A program made the position numbers and the translations under genes. Below are positions 33,082-44,542 of a DNA stretch of 64,000 nt, one piece after another. The first letter of the stretch is position 1. Every line of letters starts with the position of its first letter. The notes under the pieces were generated by a model. It ran no database searches. It saw nothing but the letters and a program-made list of their open reading frames with translations, and had not been told where the DNA came from. Source of the stretch: Brachionus rotundiformis (lineage: Eukaryota; Rotifera; Eurotatoria; Ploima; Brachionidae); contig JAESIW010000129.1 of the NCBI GenBank assembly GCA_016802295.1, positions 1 through 64,000 on the forward strand, written 5' to 3'.

Positions 33082-33976
33082 TTCCTAATACAACTTTACA
33101 AATTTAACAATTTTTATATTTTTTTCTGTAATTCACCTTTATATTAAATATTCTTGATAAATAAAAATTGATTTTTTGTTCATCTCATAGAAATACAATT
33201 TGAAGAAATGATTTTATATAATTAATTTACTAGCGATTAAAAGATAGCGTGTATAAAAAAATTTAAAAAATTTCCCATTGGTACACTTAATTTAAAAATT
33301 TGATGTTTGTTCTTAAATTTTTAATATATATTAATTTAGTTTCTACATAAGCTAAATAATCTAGCGTGATTGAGACTCAGCTTTTTTTAAAATAGTGAGA
33401 GCAAGCTGAAACCGAAAAAGTATTTGGATAAAAAATGATCAAATATTAGATGCTTTGCATTCTTTAAATTTTATATATTTACCATTCATTCAATGCTTGA
33501 TGCTTCTTTATACTTACAAAGAAAAAATTTTCACTTAATATCTTCGAATAAAATATGTAGCCTTAAACTTTTGGATAAATGATCTGCAATTAAATATCTA
33601 ATTTAAGTTTTTGAATGCTTTTTAAATCTGATAATAATAAGCTAAAACTTTGAACCATTGGCTCTACCAATGACTTTACCAAGCTTTTTAAAATTATTAA
33701 GTTAATCAGAAATTTTTTAAATTATTCAAACTCTACGCACATATAATTCATTTAAGGTAATTTAAATAATTATTGATAAAAAATGTAATAAAAATTTATT
33801 AAAAAATTTTTTCAAGCAAAAAAAATTAAGTTCATAAAAACTGAACAATAAATAACCATTCTAAGAATCGTGCAGAATTTATGATAAAAACTGTTTAATT
33901 ATTCATTGATATAAAAGCTTATTTTTATCTAACAATCCGGATTAATTAATTTTTATAAATTTTCTTTATTCGCTCA
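33082..33976. other. Intergenic, no gene seen
   Basis: A+T-rich spacer between the tRNA cluster and the 3' end of PTEN. Nothing recognised. Confidence 0.6.
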
Positions 33977-35347
33977 TCAGTCCGAGTAGTCCGATTGATC
34001 GCCTTTGCCAGTGGTACTGTTTGCATCTTTGCCTGATTTATTTGTTTCAAATTTAAATATCAACAATAAATCCGAATGAATATTTTTGTTTTTAAAAGCC
34101 AAATCAATGTCTTTGGTTCTCAAATACCAAGATAACAAGTTAGATTGTTGATCATATTCTACAGTACCTAGGCAACTAGATTCGTTTAACTTGTGGTAAA
34201 GATCTGTATAATACAAAAAAAATGTATTGAACCAAACTTGTAGCAAACTGGCCTTTTGGAAAAGTCAATTATAGATAAATTTTTTTTAAATTAAGCAAAC
34301 TTTTTTTTTGGTCAAAAATAAAACTCGGATATCACTTTCTAGCCTGAGCGGTGTTTCTAATTTCATATTAAAAAACTTGTCCTTCCGATTTCTTGAGTGC
34401 TTAATATGGCAAACTATGTTTTCATCAGACTTTTCTCTTATTTCTAGCCGTAATTCTACACAAAAAAGTTCAAAACTATCTTAAATTATTTAATTTGTTA
34501 TACTTTTTGGAAACTCGATGTCCTCTTCAGGAATTTTTATCTCAATTGAATGCAAATAAAGTGATCTAGGTTCGTAGATCAGGTTATTTTTGAGGTAATA
34601 AGCGTAGTATTCAACATATCTACGCTGGCTCGGAATAGTAACACCCTTTATAGCATTAAATATAGAATTATCTATCATTAATTTTGGGTATCAAGTACTT
34701 TTTGATCTTTGCATCTTTTATTATCGAATTCTTTTATTGCTTCCAAAGCTTCTGAAAATTTACCTGAATGCAGAAAATAGCAAGATATCATAGTACCTGT
34801 TCTACCCTTGTTTTTTTTTTTAATTAACTTAAAATATAAAATTTTTGATGTATGTATATGTACTTTTCCAGCTTTACAGTGGACTATGGCAACATTTTTT
34901 TCATCAGACTTGAGCCAATTGTCTACACTGGAACAAAAATTAGGTATTTGGGAAAATTTAGGTGGATTATGATCCTTTATGCGAAATAGCTCGACCATAT
35001 TATTAAAATAGCTGAAATCATAATCTGATTCGTCGCATCTATTAGTTTAATTTTAATTAAGAAAAACTTTATCTAAAATACAAATATACAAATTGAAAAT
35101 TCGAAAAGATTTGTTGTGCTTTTCCCTTAAATATTTGGACACTTTTTCTATTTGATTCCTAATCAGCTTTTGCAAAGTATTGTCACTCGGATAGCCCATT
35201 GCAACCACGTTCTCGGCAATATCTTTAATTAATTATTTAAATTTAAATAAAAGATAAAATTTTCTTACAAGTAAGATCTAAATCATATTTTTCGTCAACA
35301 TAGCGCTTACGATTTTGGCTAACTTTTCGACGCATAAAAGAACTCAT
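33977..35347 (-). CDS. PTEN: PTEN phosphatidylinositol-3,4,5-trisphosphate 3-phosphatase
   Basis: Seven exons: 35269-35347, 35090-35222, 34864-35038, 34699-34806, 34504-34645, 34301-34455 and 33977-34252, giving 355 residues. The N-terminal PIP2-binding region is basic (MRRKVSQNRKRY, then DLDLT). The catalytic P-loop HCKAGKGRTGT spans an exon junction (HCKAGK at the end of exon 3, GRTG at the start of exon 4). FRIKDHNPPKF precedes it, and GVTIPSQRRYVEYYAYYLKN follows. The C2 domain is recognisable (DKFFNMKLETPLRLESDI; VWFNTFF; then LLLIFKFETN). It should dephosphorylate PIP3 at the membrane and oppose PI3K/AKT. The tail stops at GDQSDYSD, so most of the regulatory tail and the PDZ-binding end of vertebrate PTEN (403 residues) are missing. 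Confidence 0.95.
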
Positions 35348-35626
35348 TTCATTCTAATTGTACTAATAAAATGATCAAACTATCTTTTCTAATTAAATTC
35401 TAAAATAATTCAAAGGCTTTTAAACCTTTCAGCAGTGAATTAATCACTCACAAACAAAAACGATTTAAAAGAAAAATTTTTTTTCTACTTCTTAAATTTA
35501 TTCAGGTAGGATAAATAAATTTTGAAAAATAAAATAATAAAAAATTAGTATTAAATAATTATCACTTTGTGTTCTAGAAATTTATACAGCTTAAAAAAAT
35601 ACTATTTATTTTTTAAGTTTTATTAC

Positions 35627-37709
35627 TCAAGAATTAATATCATACCTGAAGCATGAGTCAATGTGTTGTTGGTAGTAATCATAATTTCCTTCTAAATATT
35701 CTGAGCAATGCGGACACAAAAAATTAAAATTTTCTCTTAATTGAAATAAATTTTCATCCAAATAATTGTTCATTAATGAAGTATCTTTTTTAAAAAACTC
35801 GTCCAATTTTTTATTGTTTGATGACCTGTTTGGCAACATTGCCAAGTATTGCTCATCCTTCAAGTCACATGCGCGAACGCCTTTACTTTTGATTAATAAT
35901 CTAAATTATTATTAAATCTAACTGGTATTAAACCTATTAATCTAAGCTTTAATTTCTCATTGCTATTCTTCCATTCATTCATAAACAAATATCTGATTCC
36001 CTCATAAATATCCTCAACTCTGTTTGTATATGATTTTAGGCACTTGGTCCGAGTGTATACTTGAAAGTTTACATTTTTAATTTTTAGATTAACCTTAAAT
36101 GTCTAAAGAAAAATAATTATACTATAGATGATATTGTTTAGAATAAGACAAGAACTTTTAAGCCTTCCTGAATCAGCTCCTGAGACACCTCTTCGCTTAG
36201 CTCATGGCATATCTTGAGCATTTCTTCTTTATTATTGGATATTCCACTTGGAAAAGTGCTAAATTTACCAATTTAGTATATGTTTTGTAAACAATATTCT
36301 AATACGAGACTACTCACGTCTCATGACCAAGGCTCTTTCGCTCTGTGTCATGTTCAATCCTGTTCGAGCCAATACCACGACAAGCCATCATCAAAAATTC
36401 AAATGTATTCTGGGTTTCAAGCAAATATATCATGTCTCTTTTGTCATGTAAATCTTGACATGTTTTTATACCATAACAGTCCAAAATTAAAGCTGTAGTT
36501 GGTCCTATTCCATTAACTTTGCGTATTGGTAAGGGTTCAATAAATTTAAGAATAGATTGAATATCGTTCTCTAGTCTGAATTGACCATTTGGTTTATTTA
36601 CATCTGAGCAAAGCTTTGCCAAACGAAGATTGCATCCTATTCCTTTAAGAAGCTAAAAATAATCTAATTCAAAGACTTGGTGACAATTACCTGCACTGGC
36701 AGTCAAATTTGTTTCAAGATAAATCCTGTGTCTAATTTCTCTAACACATTCATCTACATCAACACCAAATACAATTTTTTCTACACAATCACTACTTAAT
36801 TGGCCATTAAAATACTTCGGATAGGTTCTTTGCTCATCGGGAATTTGTTTCCTAAGCACCAAGTGTTCTGTTATGTCACAATAAGCTTCATCTAAACTTC
36901 TGGCCGAGTAATTTGGATCATATTTGGAAATAATATTCCTTTAGAACTTGAAATTAAGATTAAGTCTTTTATTGTATTTTTTTGAAAGGGTTGTGATTAC
37001 ATTATTTTTTGGCTTTCAGCATGATATTTCTGATAGTTGCCAGGAATTATTATTAAATCTGGACAAAGCTCTTTGGCAATAAATCCGGGCATTGCGGCTC
37101 TAACACCAAAACGCCGGGCAATGTAGTTCGATGTAGACTAAACAGAATTACATTTAAGCTCAAAAAAAAAAATGTGGTAATTTATTTACCAGCATTGATT
37201 CACTGCCTACTGCCATAGGCTTATCAGCCAGACTAGGGTTATCCCTTATTTCAACATTGGCGTAAAAGGCATCCATGTCTATGTGAACAATGGTTCGGTT
37301 CATTTCCCGATTTTTTTCATGTATTTCAAGAAAATTGTCTGCCTGTAGTAAATTAAAGATGAAATATTGTCTTATCTTTTTTTGAGTATATTATTTTACG
37401 TATTTTTTGGCTGCTTGAATCTCATCGTATGGAATTTTGGAAAAATAGCTTAACTTCTCCAAAGATTTTTTTTTTATTTCTTCTTCTTTTTCTTGTTGCC
37501 GTTTATAAAATTTCGACTCTTAAAATAAATAAATCAACTATTTCATAAATTGATGAAATAGATAATTGATTACTTTTGCTATGTTTGAGTATGATAGCAT
37601 TTATTTTATCCTTATCAATATTTTGCATACCGGCTTTGCTATCATTTATCTGCATCCGACTCACACTAGAAACATTTTTGATTGTGCCATTTTTATTTAT
37701 TGATTCCAT
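35627..37709 (-). CDS. POLK: DNA polymerase kappa (Y-family translesion polymerase)
   Basis: Nine exons: 37574-37709, 37400-37518, 37190-37342, 37001-37137, 36691-36938, 36318-36642, 36156-36258, 35934-36102 and 35627-35880, giving 547 residues. Polymerase kappa features run in order: the N-clasp (NDSKAGMQNIDKDKINAIIL), the first metal site (VHIDMDAFYANVEIRDNP), STSNYIARRFGVRAAMPG, the second metal site (ARSLDEAYCDI), LTASAGIGCNLRLAKLCSD, PIRKVNGIG, and the little finger (FKVNLKIKNVNFQVYTRTK). One UBZ4-type ubiquitin-binding finger closes the protein (CPHC...HIDSCF). Vertebrate POLK (about 870 residues) has two UBZ fingers and a PCNA-binding end. This version has one finger and stops shortly after. 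It bypasses bulky lesions, mainly on guanine. Confidence 0.95.
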
Positions 37710-38440
37710 ATTTTTTTGATTTGGTAAAAGATAAACAAAAAATTTTGAGTTTTAAGAAAATATTTTTTGCATAATTTTGATTTAAATGATAAAAAAACTT
37801 ATTTGATTTTTTTTATATTTAAGCAAAACAAGTTAAATAAAATTTTAATTTATTTCAATGTTAATTCTCAAATGTAAAATTATGCATTGAAAAAAGCTTT
37901 CAGGTAAGAGTTGTTTTTATGTTATTAAGCTGTAAAATTATTACAAGATAAAAGCTCATATTAAATAAAAATTAATGGAGATTTAATTGATTTTTGAAAT
38001 TTTTACGAAATTTTAAAATAAAATTTTCAACATTTTTAATCCAACTTTGATAAGCTTTATTTTCAAAATTCATATTTATCTTAGTAAAAATATTTAGTTA
38101 CAAAATTACAAAAATTAATAGCCCTTCACGAATAAAATTTTAAAATGGACACTTAAAATTTAATTGCGTAGAACCAATTTTAAAAGTATTAAAAATAATT
38201 TTAAAAGTTAAAAAAATGATTCAATTACAATAAAGTTATATATAAATATATTAAAATTAAAAAAATTTCTTTTTAATTAATAGAATTTTATAAACTTGTT
38301 GAATTTTGATAATTAAATCATTAGAAAAACACTTATAAATAGTTTATATTTGTCTTTTTTATATATATGTATATATATTATTTTTTTTACTTCAAACTTT
38401 ATTTTTTAACAAAAAACTTAGAAATAAACGGATTATAAAT
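37710..38440. other. Intergenic, no gene seen
   Basis: A+T-rich spacer between the POLK 5' end and the 3' end of the next minus-strand gene. No motif recognised. Confidence 0.6.
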
Positions 38441-40555
38441 TTAAAATTTGGAATTAATAACAAACATTTTTTCGATATTGTCCATTAAGGGCCTAATAAC
38501 AAACTGAGAAATTTCTTCCATTAGATCAAAATCACTGTTGCCATTCAACAATTCATTTTGATCTGCATCTTTGGCAAAATTTTTCGTAATTAAAAACTCA
38601 ATACTTGAATTTAGAACAGGTGTAATTGGCACGCTTTGTATATCTTCAAAATTGTGTATTGAAGGTTCCAGGAAAGAAAAGCCATCGTTTGAGTCTGAGA
38701 AATTCGGCTTGAAAACAGGAGTTTTGGGCACAAAGTGCCGTGGCGAGTCTACTAAAGGCGCATTCAGATCCATCTTGGTATCATTCACTACTAAGTTCGT
38801 GTCCAACAAATGACCCATGTCGTGGCCATCAAAAGACAACTCGGACGTGTCCTCAAAATCCGCAACTTCCTCAAGCTCAATATTTTTTCGCACACTTGAC
38901 CACATGCCTATATCAATATGGTCATATTCAGCTTTATATTTATACTTGTGTTTCTTATAAATTTTTTGATTATATGATGGAATAGGAACAACATTCTTAT
39001 CAAATGCAAATTTCAATTTTTTAAATTCTGTACAAGGTTTTAGGGTCCGACTTCTTGGATCGGTCAATTGTTCCACTTGAATACAATCATTGGCAATCAA
39101 AGCTGTTTCTATTTGAAGTATTTCATTTATTTTAGGAAGTGAGTCCAATTTTCCGGCTAGAAGAAACTCGCTCAGTATATCCTTGAGAAATATTTTAAAA
39201 TCATTTAAATAAGTCATTAGGCCGCTTTTTTGGTGCTCGGTTATGCTCGAGCCAAGCTGGTAATTTAGGTCAAAAATACAAAATTTTTTATATTCAATTT
39301 TTATAATTTCATAATAGTCAATTATCTCTTTAATGTAGTTAAAATTGTGCTTCAGTTCATTTTTGGTCATGTATTGGTTTAGTTGGTTGAGTAAATATCT
39401 GTAAATAATTGAGCCCAGATTGAGTAGATTGGGCCTCTCGGACACCGAATCAAAATTAAATTTGGCATATTCTTCAATCAAATTGTTGAGTTTTTTTTCC
39501 AAGGCTGTACACTCATGTCTCAAAATTAGCTCGTTTTTTGAGCATAAATTTTTTGCCATTAGCCTACTCTGGTAGCTTGAAAGCAAGTATTTTATTTGTT
39601 GTAGATTTAGATTGTAGATTTTTTGTAGACTGTTGAGGATTAGATTTGTGATTTTAAGAATGTAGTGTTGGTAGCGGATGTCTATTTCGATTTGAGGACA
39701 CAACTTATCTGGCTGAATCTCTGGCTTCTTGTTTACGTCTGTTGAGCTTAACAATTTGTCCATGTCGATTGAATCGAAGAGATTTTGGCACTCGTCGAGG
39801 CGCGTATTTTTGGTCATTAGAGTATTCAGTTCTGGCAAAATTGAGTTGACAATTTCGCAATTGTCCTCGAAAAGATTGAGGCTATTAGCATTGTTGTCAG
39901 TGTTTGAGCTTTTGGTTGTTTGTGATCTATTCAGGTGGAAATTTTTGGATCGATGGAAGGAAATTTTTGAGTTGTGCTTTGTGGAAACAGCAAAAGAGTT
40001 GGAAATGGATGGATTTTGGATCATGTCTTCTACAAAAGCAATTTCTTTGAATTTTGTGTCAAATTTTTGGACCAAAGAGCTGGTTATCGAGTGTCGATTA
40101 AATTTACCAAAGTATTCGATTAGACTGCTAAGACTATTGTGATGCTTTTTGTCATCTATGTCAATTTGGTTATGAAATCTTTTAAACTTTTTTTCAAAAA
40201 CTGCACAGTTTGCTTCCTTGCTGTAATTAGATGTATCAAGAGATGAGTTATCATCGAGCTTTGAGCCGAATAAATTCTTTCGCTTTGGTCCTTTGATAGA
40301 TCGGTCATTGTCTAATTGTGAAAATAAATTACTTAATTTAGTTTTATGGGTTTTGGTCTCTTTGGAACTTCGTTCCAAGCAAATTTTATCGGGAAATGTA
40401 ACTTTGAAAGAACATAATTTTTTGCCATTTAGCTCTTGATTATTTGGTGGTTTATGTGACTCAAAATGCTTCATGTTTGGTGCAATAGAAGGCTCAGAAT
40501 TAACAGATATCAATGGTAGAATGGGATGGCTAGCCGGCATCATTTTCCAACCCAT
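38441..40555 (-). CDS. Unrecognised 704-residue protein
   Basis: A single uninterrupted exon of 704 codons from ATG 40555, so almost certainly coding. Residues about 1-240 are polar and basic with Ser/Asn/Lys bias and look disordered. The centre (about 285-480) is helical, with Leu/Ile/Tyr heptad-like runs such as ILKITNLILNSLQKIYNL and LGSIIYRYLLNQLNQYMTKN. The C-terminal third has an acidic block (ELEEVADFEDTSELSF) and several SP/TP sites (VDSPRHFVPKTPVFKP; VPITPVL) that look like proline-directed kinase sites. There is no signal peptide or transmembrane helix. I do not recognise a family and infer no function. Confidence 0.75.
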   Translation of the reverse strand: MGWKMMPASHPILPLISVNSEPSIAPNMKHFESHKPPNNQELNGKKLCSFKVTFPDKICLERSSKETKTHKTKLSNLFSQLDNDRSIKGPKRKNLFGSKLDDNSSLDTSNYSKEANCAVFEKKFKRFHNQIDIDDKKHHNSLSSLIEYFGKFNRHSITSSLVQKFDTKFKEIAFVEDMIQNPSISNSFAVSTKHNSKISFHRSKNFHLNRSQTTKSSNTDNNANSLNLFEDNCEIVNSILPELNTLMTKNTRLDECQNLFDSIDMDKLLSSTDVNKKPEIQPDKLCPQIEIDIRYQHYILKITNLILNSLQKIYNLNLQQIKYLLSSYQSRLMAKNLCSKNELILRHECTALEKKLNNLIEEYAKFNFDSVSERPNLLNLGSIIYRYLLNQLNQYMTKNELKHNFNYIKEIIDYYEIIKIEYKKFCIFDLNYQLGSSITEHQKSGLMTYLNDFKIFLKDILSEFLLAGKLDSLPKINEILQIETALIANDCIQVEQLTDPRSRTLKPCTEFKKLKFAFDKNVVPIPSYNQKIYKKHKYKYKAEYDHIDIGMWSSVRKNIELEEVADFEDTSELSFDGHDMGHLLDTNLVVNDTKMDLNAPLVDSPRHFVPKTPVFKPNFSDSNDGFSFLEPSIHNFEDIQSVPITPVLNSSIEFLITKNFAKDADQNELLNGNSDFDLMEEISQFVIRPLMDNIEKMFVINSKF

Positions 40556-40782
40556 AAATGAATAAATTAATTTTTTAAAATTAAATTAAAACATTTTTAA
40601 CTTTTGTATAAAAAAACACAAAGCACAAGTAAATTAATTTAGCCATTAGCTGTATATTAAAAAAATTAATATATCAGTTCCTAATAATATTAGGGAATCT
40701 TGTGAAGGCTATGAAGATTAAATAAATGAACAAATTTTTATTTTTTAAATTTTATTTTAGAAAAAAAATTGTTTAAAAAGTA

Positions 40783-42018
40783 TTATAGAGTGCCGGCAGC
40801 TGCTCTAAATTCGTCATAGCTCAGTACACCGTCACCATTGGAATCAATTGAAGCAAAGTAAGCTCTCAATTCAGATTCAGAGATTACTTTTTCACTGCTT
40901 AATTCAATGTTGCTGGAAATTGATGATGCTTCTTGGTATGACAACAAATTGGCTGAATCTGTTGAGGTGATCAATCCGTATGGACTGGCTTCACTTGAAA
41001 ACAAAGAAGCATTGTATCTGATTCCGTTGTTGCTCAAATATGAAGCATAGGCAGCCAAATCAGTTCGGCTCAAATCTACCAAGCTCAATGCTTCTAGTTC
41101 GCCTTCGAGCTCTGGTAAACCGTGTTCTCTGTGACTATCCAATGAAACAACATTGTCTGGAGCACCAATTTTGGAAGCAGCTTGTTTGAACTCGTCATGT
41201 CTCAATAGTTCGGAGCCATATCTTCTCACATATTCGTCTGGATTGGCCAATTGAGTGCCCAAATTTCTGTACTCACGAGTCACTTCAACCTCTGGCGCTT
41301 CCCATTGAATTACCAAATTTCTCGGATTTGGCAAAACACAATCCGGATCAGCACGGTGATAGACTACTCTTCTCTTTGGTTGTTGGAATGGCAACCATTT
41401 TTCCAAGAATATTTGCTGTGGTTTGGGTGGAATTGGTGGCAATCGTTCGACAACAACCTTACGAGCTGGTGGAGCCAAAACTTTGCCTGGCACCAACACT
41501 TGTTGATCTGGAATTCGTGGCGGTGGTGGTGGAGGCACTTCGCGCAACACCAATGGAGCTGGATTGGCAGGCTTTGGTGGAGCTTGACGAACAACCAATG
41601 GAGGAGCTGGAGCTATTTGTCTATTTGGCAATTGTTTTACAACTATGTCGCCTGGCTTTGGAGCTTTTGGTGGCTCCAAAAATCTAAACGCCACATCTTG
41701 AACATATCTGATCTTATCGCTTGGTTTCTTTCGAATCAACTCTGGATTTGGATCATTGTTCAATTTGTACTGATCCAATGAAATTGGTGGCAAAAATTTA
41801 CAATTTCCATTTGACGATTGACCACTCACATGTGCTACATTTGGATACGAACCAGTATCGACAACACTATGACCAGTAACTGGATAGCTTTGAGTGTAAC
41901 CTTCAGAAATGCTCGCTGCCGAAACACTTCTTAAAGCATTTTCAACAACGCTGTTCAATTCGGTTTTGCTCACAGTGGTATATTCCAAATCTGAATAGTC
42001 TCTTCTTGACATTATCAA
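40783..42018 (-). CDS. Proline-rich alveolin-like repeat protein with C-terminal EF-hand
   Basis: A single exon, 411 residues. After a 90-residue polar N-terminus comes a Pro/Val cassette region (about residues 105-230) with recurring units: PPKAPKPGDIVVKQLP, PAPPLVVRQAPPKP, NPAPLVLREVPPPP, APPARKVVVERLPPIPPKP and QQIFLEKWLPFQQPKRRVVY. This periodic PP..VVERLP pattern resembles alveolin/IMC-type membrane-skeleton proteins of protists and their scattered relatives, an inference from pattern alone. A helical middle region with HDEF follows. The last 35 residues hold one canonical EF-hand loop (DSNGDGVLSYDE), so calcium binding is likely. It may be a cytoskeletal scaffold. Confidence 0.7.
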   Translation of the reverse strand: MIMSRRDYSDLEYTTVSKTELNSVVENALRSVSAASISEGYTQSYPVTGHSVVDTGSYPNVAHVSGQSSNGNCKFLPPISLDQYKLNNDPNPELIRKKPSDKIRYVQDVAFRFLEPPKAPKPGDIVVKQLPNRQIAPAPPLVVRQAPPKPANPAPLVLREVPPPPPPRIPDQQVLVPGKVLAPPARKVVVERLPPIPPKPQQIFLEKWLPFQQPKRRVVYHRADPDCVLPNPRNLVIQWEAPEVEVTREYRNLGTQLANPDEYVRRYGSELLRHDEFKQAASKIGAPDNVVSLDSHREHGLPELEGELEALSLVDLSRTDLAAYASYLSNNGIRYNASLFSSEASPYGLITSTDSANLLSYQEASSISSNIELSSEKVISESELRAYFASIDSNGDGVLSYDEFRAAAGTL

Positions 42019-42754
42019 TTTTTAAAATTTGGTTTTAATTAAAGATGATGACAAAAATTAGGTTCAATGAATTTATACTTGGTAAAAAAGTAAACAATTA
42101 GATAAATATGGCATAATTTTAATGTTTGTCGATACAATTTTCTTTGTTCCCATGATCTATTTTAAATCAATATGAAAAATTTTAAATACTATTTTTTAAT
42201 TTTTTTCGTCAAATCTCGTTTTTTTTCCTATGATTATAATGACACCTTTTTTTTTATCTTTAAAACAAAATTCCATATATCATTCCATTCATTTTTGACT
42301 AAAAAAAAACTATTTTATACTCTCTAATTGTAGATAATTGAAAAATCATAGTTACAAAATTTTCAGATTTTTTTTGTGGCAAATAATAATACAGCTACTA
42401 ATTAATATCAAATATTTTATCTCAATTTTATATGAAATTTTTTGAATTATTGGCATACTAATTAAAGGATTTGATAAAAAAAATTGAATGGTCAAACAAA
42501 ATTAAATACGGTTGAAATTTATTTTATTTGTATTCAAAACAGTATAAATTAAAATATTAAAAAAAACTTTTCTAATACTAAATTTAGATATTATTTTATT
42601 AATATATTTCAAATATTAATTAACAAACTTACTTAAAAGCGCTAGACTCGTGCATTAAATAACAATAAAAAAAATTTTCTCTGAATAAATAATTTAAAAA
42701 TAAATTTGCCAGAAAACCTAAAAAGTGAATTTAATTGAAATATATATTTCTTAG
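42019..42754. other. Divergent intergenic spacer, no gene seen
   Basis: It lies between two 5' ends on opposite strands (EF-hand gene and COX10). A+T-rich with no clear promoter element. Confidence 0.5.
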
Positions 42755-44290
42755 ATGACCAAGATGCTTGTTGGTCGTGTTTTGGCATTGAAACAACTAT
42801 CATTTGAACAACAAGTCACTAAAATCACCTCAGTTGGTATTACCAGTTCGTGTTACATAAGAAACCAAACATGTAATCCAAAACAATTTAAACTAAAGAT
42901 GGTATACTTAGATAATAAATCGATATTTGATAATTTTTATCTTAACTATATAGGCTTTTTTGCAAGACAAAAAATTTTTTGTTCATAAAGTAAAAGCACT
43001 AATGGATGATAATGAGATTGGTCAGAAATATCCAATAAAGGCAAAACCTGAGCTTAAATCCAAATCTGATGTCCAGTCTGTTATTGATCTCAATAAAGAA
43101 TCTAAGCGGAAGGAAATAGGATTTGAGACTGAGTCGGTCACGGATAGCGAATGGAAAGATATTCGCATTGAATGGAACAAATTGCTTTCAAATTATGCAA
43201 AATTATCCAAAAAAAATTTAACTGGTAGTTAACTCTTTAAATAAATTTATGATTTAAGTTTTGTTAAAAAATGAAAATTTTCCAAAGGTCTAGTTGTTGC
43301 CACGACAATGATGGGATGTGTGATGGCCCCAGTTTCGTTTGATTTGTCCACATTTTTGCTAACCACATTGGGTACAACATTGACATCCGCATCGGCAAAT
43401 ACATTCAATCAGGTAGGCAAAATTTTTATTTATTTAAATAGATAAAAATAAGAAAAAAAAGATTTGTAAAAGATTTTTTTGACAAGTTTCTCGAAGTGCC
43501 ATACGATTCACAAATGAATCGAACCAAAGACCGAGTATTGGTTCGAGGAAATTTGACACCATTGCATGCATTTGGCTTCGCAAGTGTAGCAGGTATTGTT
43601 GGAGTGAGCACACTGTATCTATACGCAAATCCTTTAACAGCCTTCTTGGGAGCCTCGACTCTGGTTTTGTACACCCTGATTTACACACCAATGAAGCGCA
43701 TGAGCCCGCTGAACACTTGGGTTGGTTCAATAGTTGGCGCTATCCCTCCCCTAATGGGCTGGACAGCCATGACTGGTCACATTGAATTTCCAGCATTGCT
43801 CCTTGCTGGTATTTTGTACTCATGGCAATTTCCACATTTTCATGCACTAAGCTGGAATTTGAGAGCGGAATACTCTCGTGCTGGTTACCGAATGATATCT
43901 GTTTTGAATCCTAGAATATGTACATCGTCTACATTGTACCATACATTGAGTCTTACTGTTATATGCAGCTATCTAGCACCCATTCTTGAATTGACCACAT
44001 GGAATTTTGCCATTGATTCTCTACCATTTAATCTATATTTTATTTACTTAGCCTATAAGTTTAAGATAAACAGAGATGCTCAATCGTCCAGAAAGCTGTT
44101 CCGGTATAGTTTGCTATACCTTCCATTTGTTATGTTACTGATGCTAATTACTAAATATCCGATTGACCAACACTCACAGCTCAGTGACACATCATTATTA
44201 AAATTACTCCAAACACGATTAGAACATTTAAATAGACCGACAAACAAAATAAATAAAAATCAAGATTTTAATAAAATTAGTCAAGATTAA
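42755..44290 (+). CDS. COX10: Protoheme IX farnesyltransferase (heme O synthase)
   Basis: Four exons: 42755-42901, 42954-43224, 43288-43412 and 43487-44290, giving 448 residues. It transfers a farnesyl group to heme B, making heme O for cytochrome c oxidase, in the mitochondrial inner membrane. The N-terminus is basic and Asp/Glu-poor, fitting a mitochondrial presequence. UbiA-type prenyltransferase motifs are intact: NTFNQFLEVPYDSQMNRTKD with RVLVRG, LYTLIYTPMKRMSPLNTWVG, VGAIPPLMGWTAMTG and LYSWQFPHFHALSWNLRAEY with SRAGYRM. Several membrane helices are visible. The ATG lies directly after a splice-acceptor-like TTTCTTAG, so an upstream noncoding exon or trans-spliced leader is possible. 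Confidence 0.95.
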
Positions 44291-44542
44291 TTTGCTTAAT
44301 TATTTAATTAAATTTTTAATGTTTGAATAAAAAATTTTTTGTAAATTTTGATTATGATCTTGGACAAATATGAAATTAAAATAAGATAAGTTTTTTTCAG
44401 TCTCTTAGTTACTTGAAGAATTAGAAAATTTATTAAGATCAATATATTTTATTTTATATAATAATTACAATTATTTTAATTTTTAGATTACTTAATTAAA
44501 ATCTAAACATTAAAATACAAAATGACTAGATAAAACATTGCT

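Noticed and set aside
41251..41781. Trp/Gln-rich antisense frame of 176 codons
   Set aside because: Antisense of the proline-rich cassette region. The sense strand has periodic motifs and an EF-hand.
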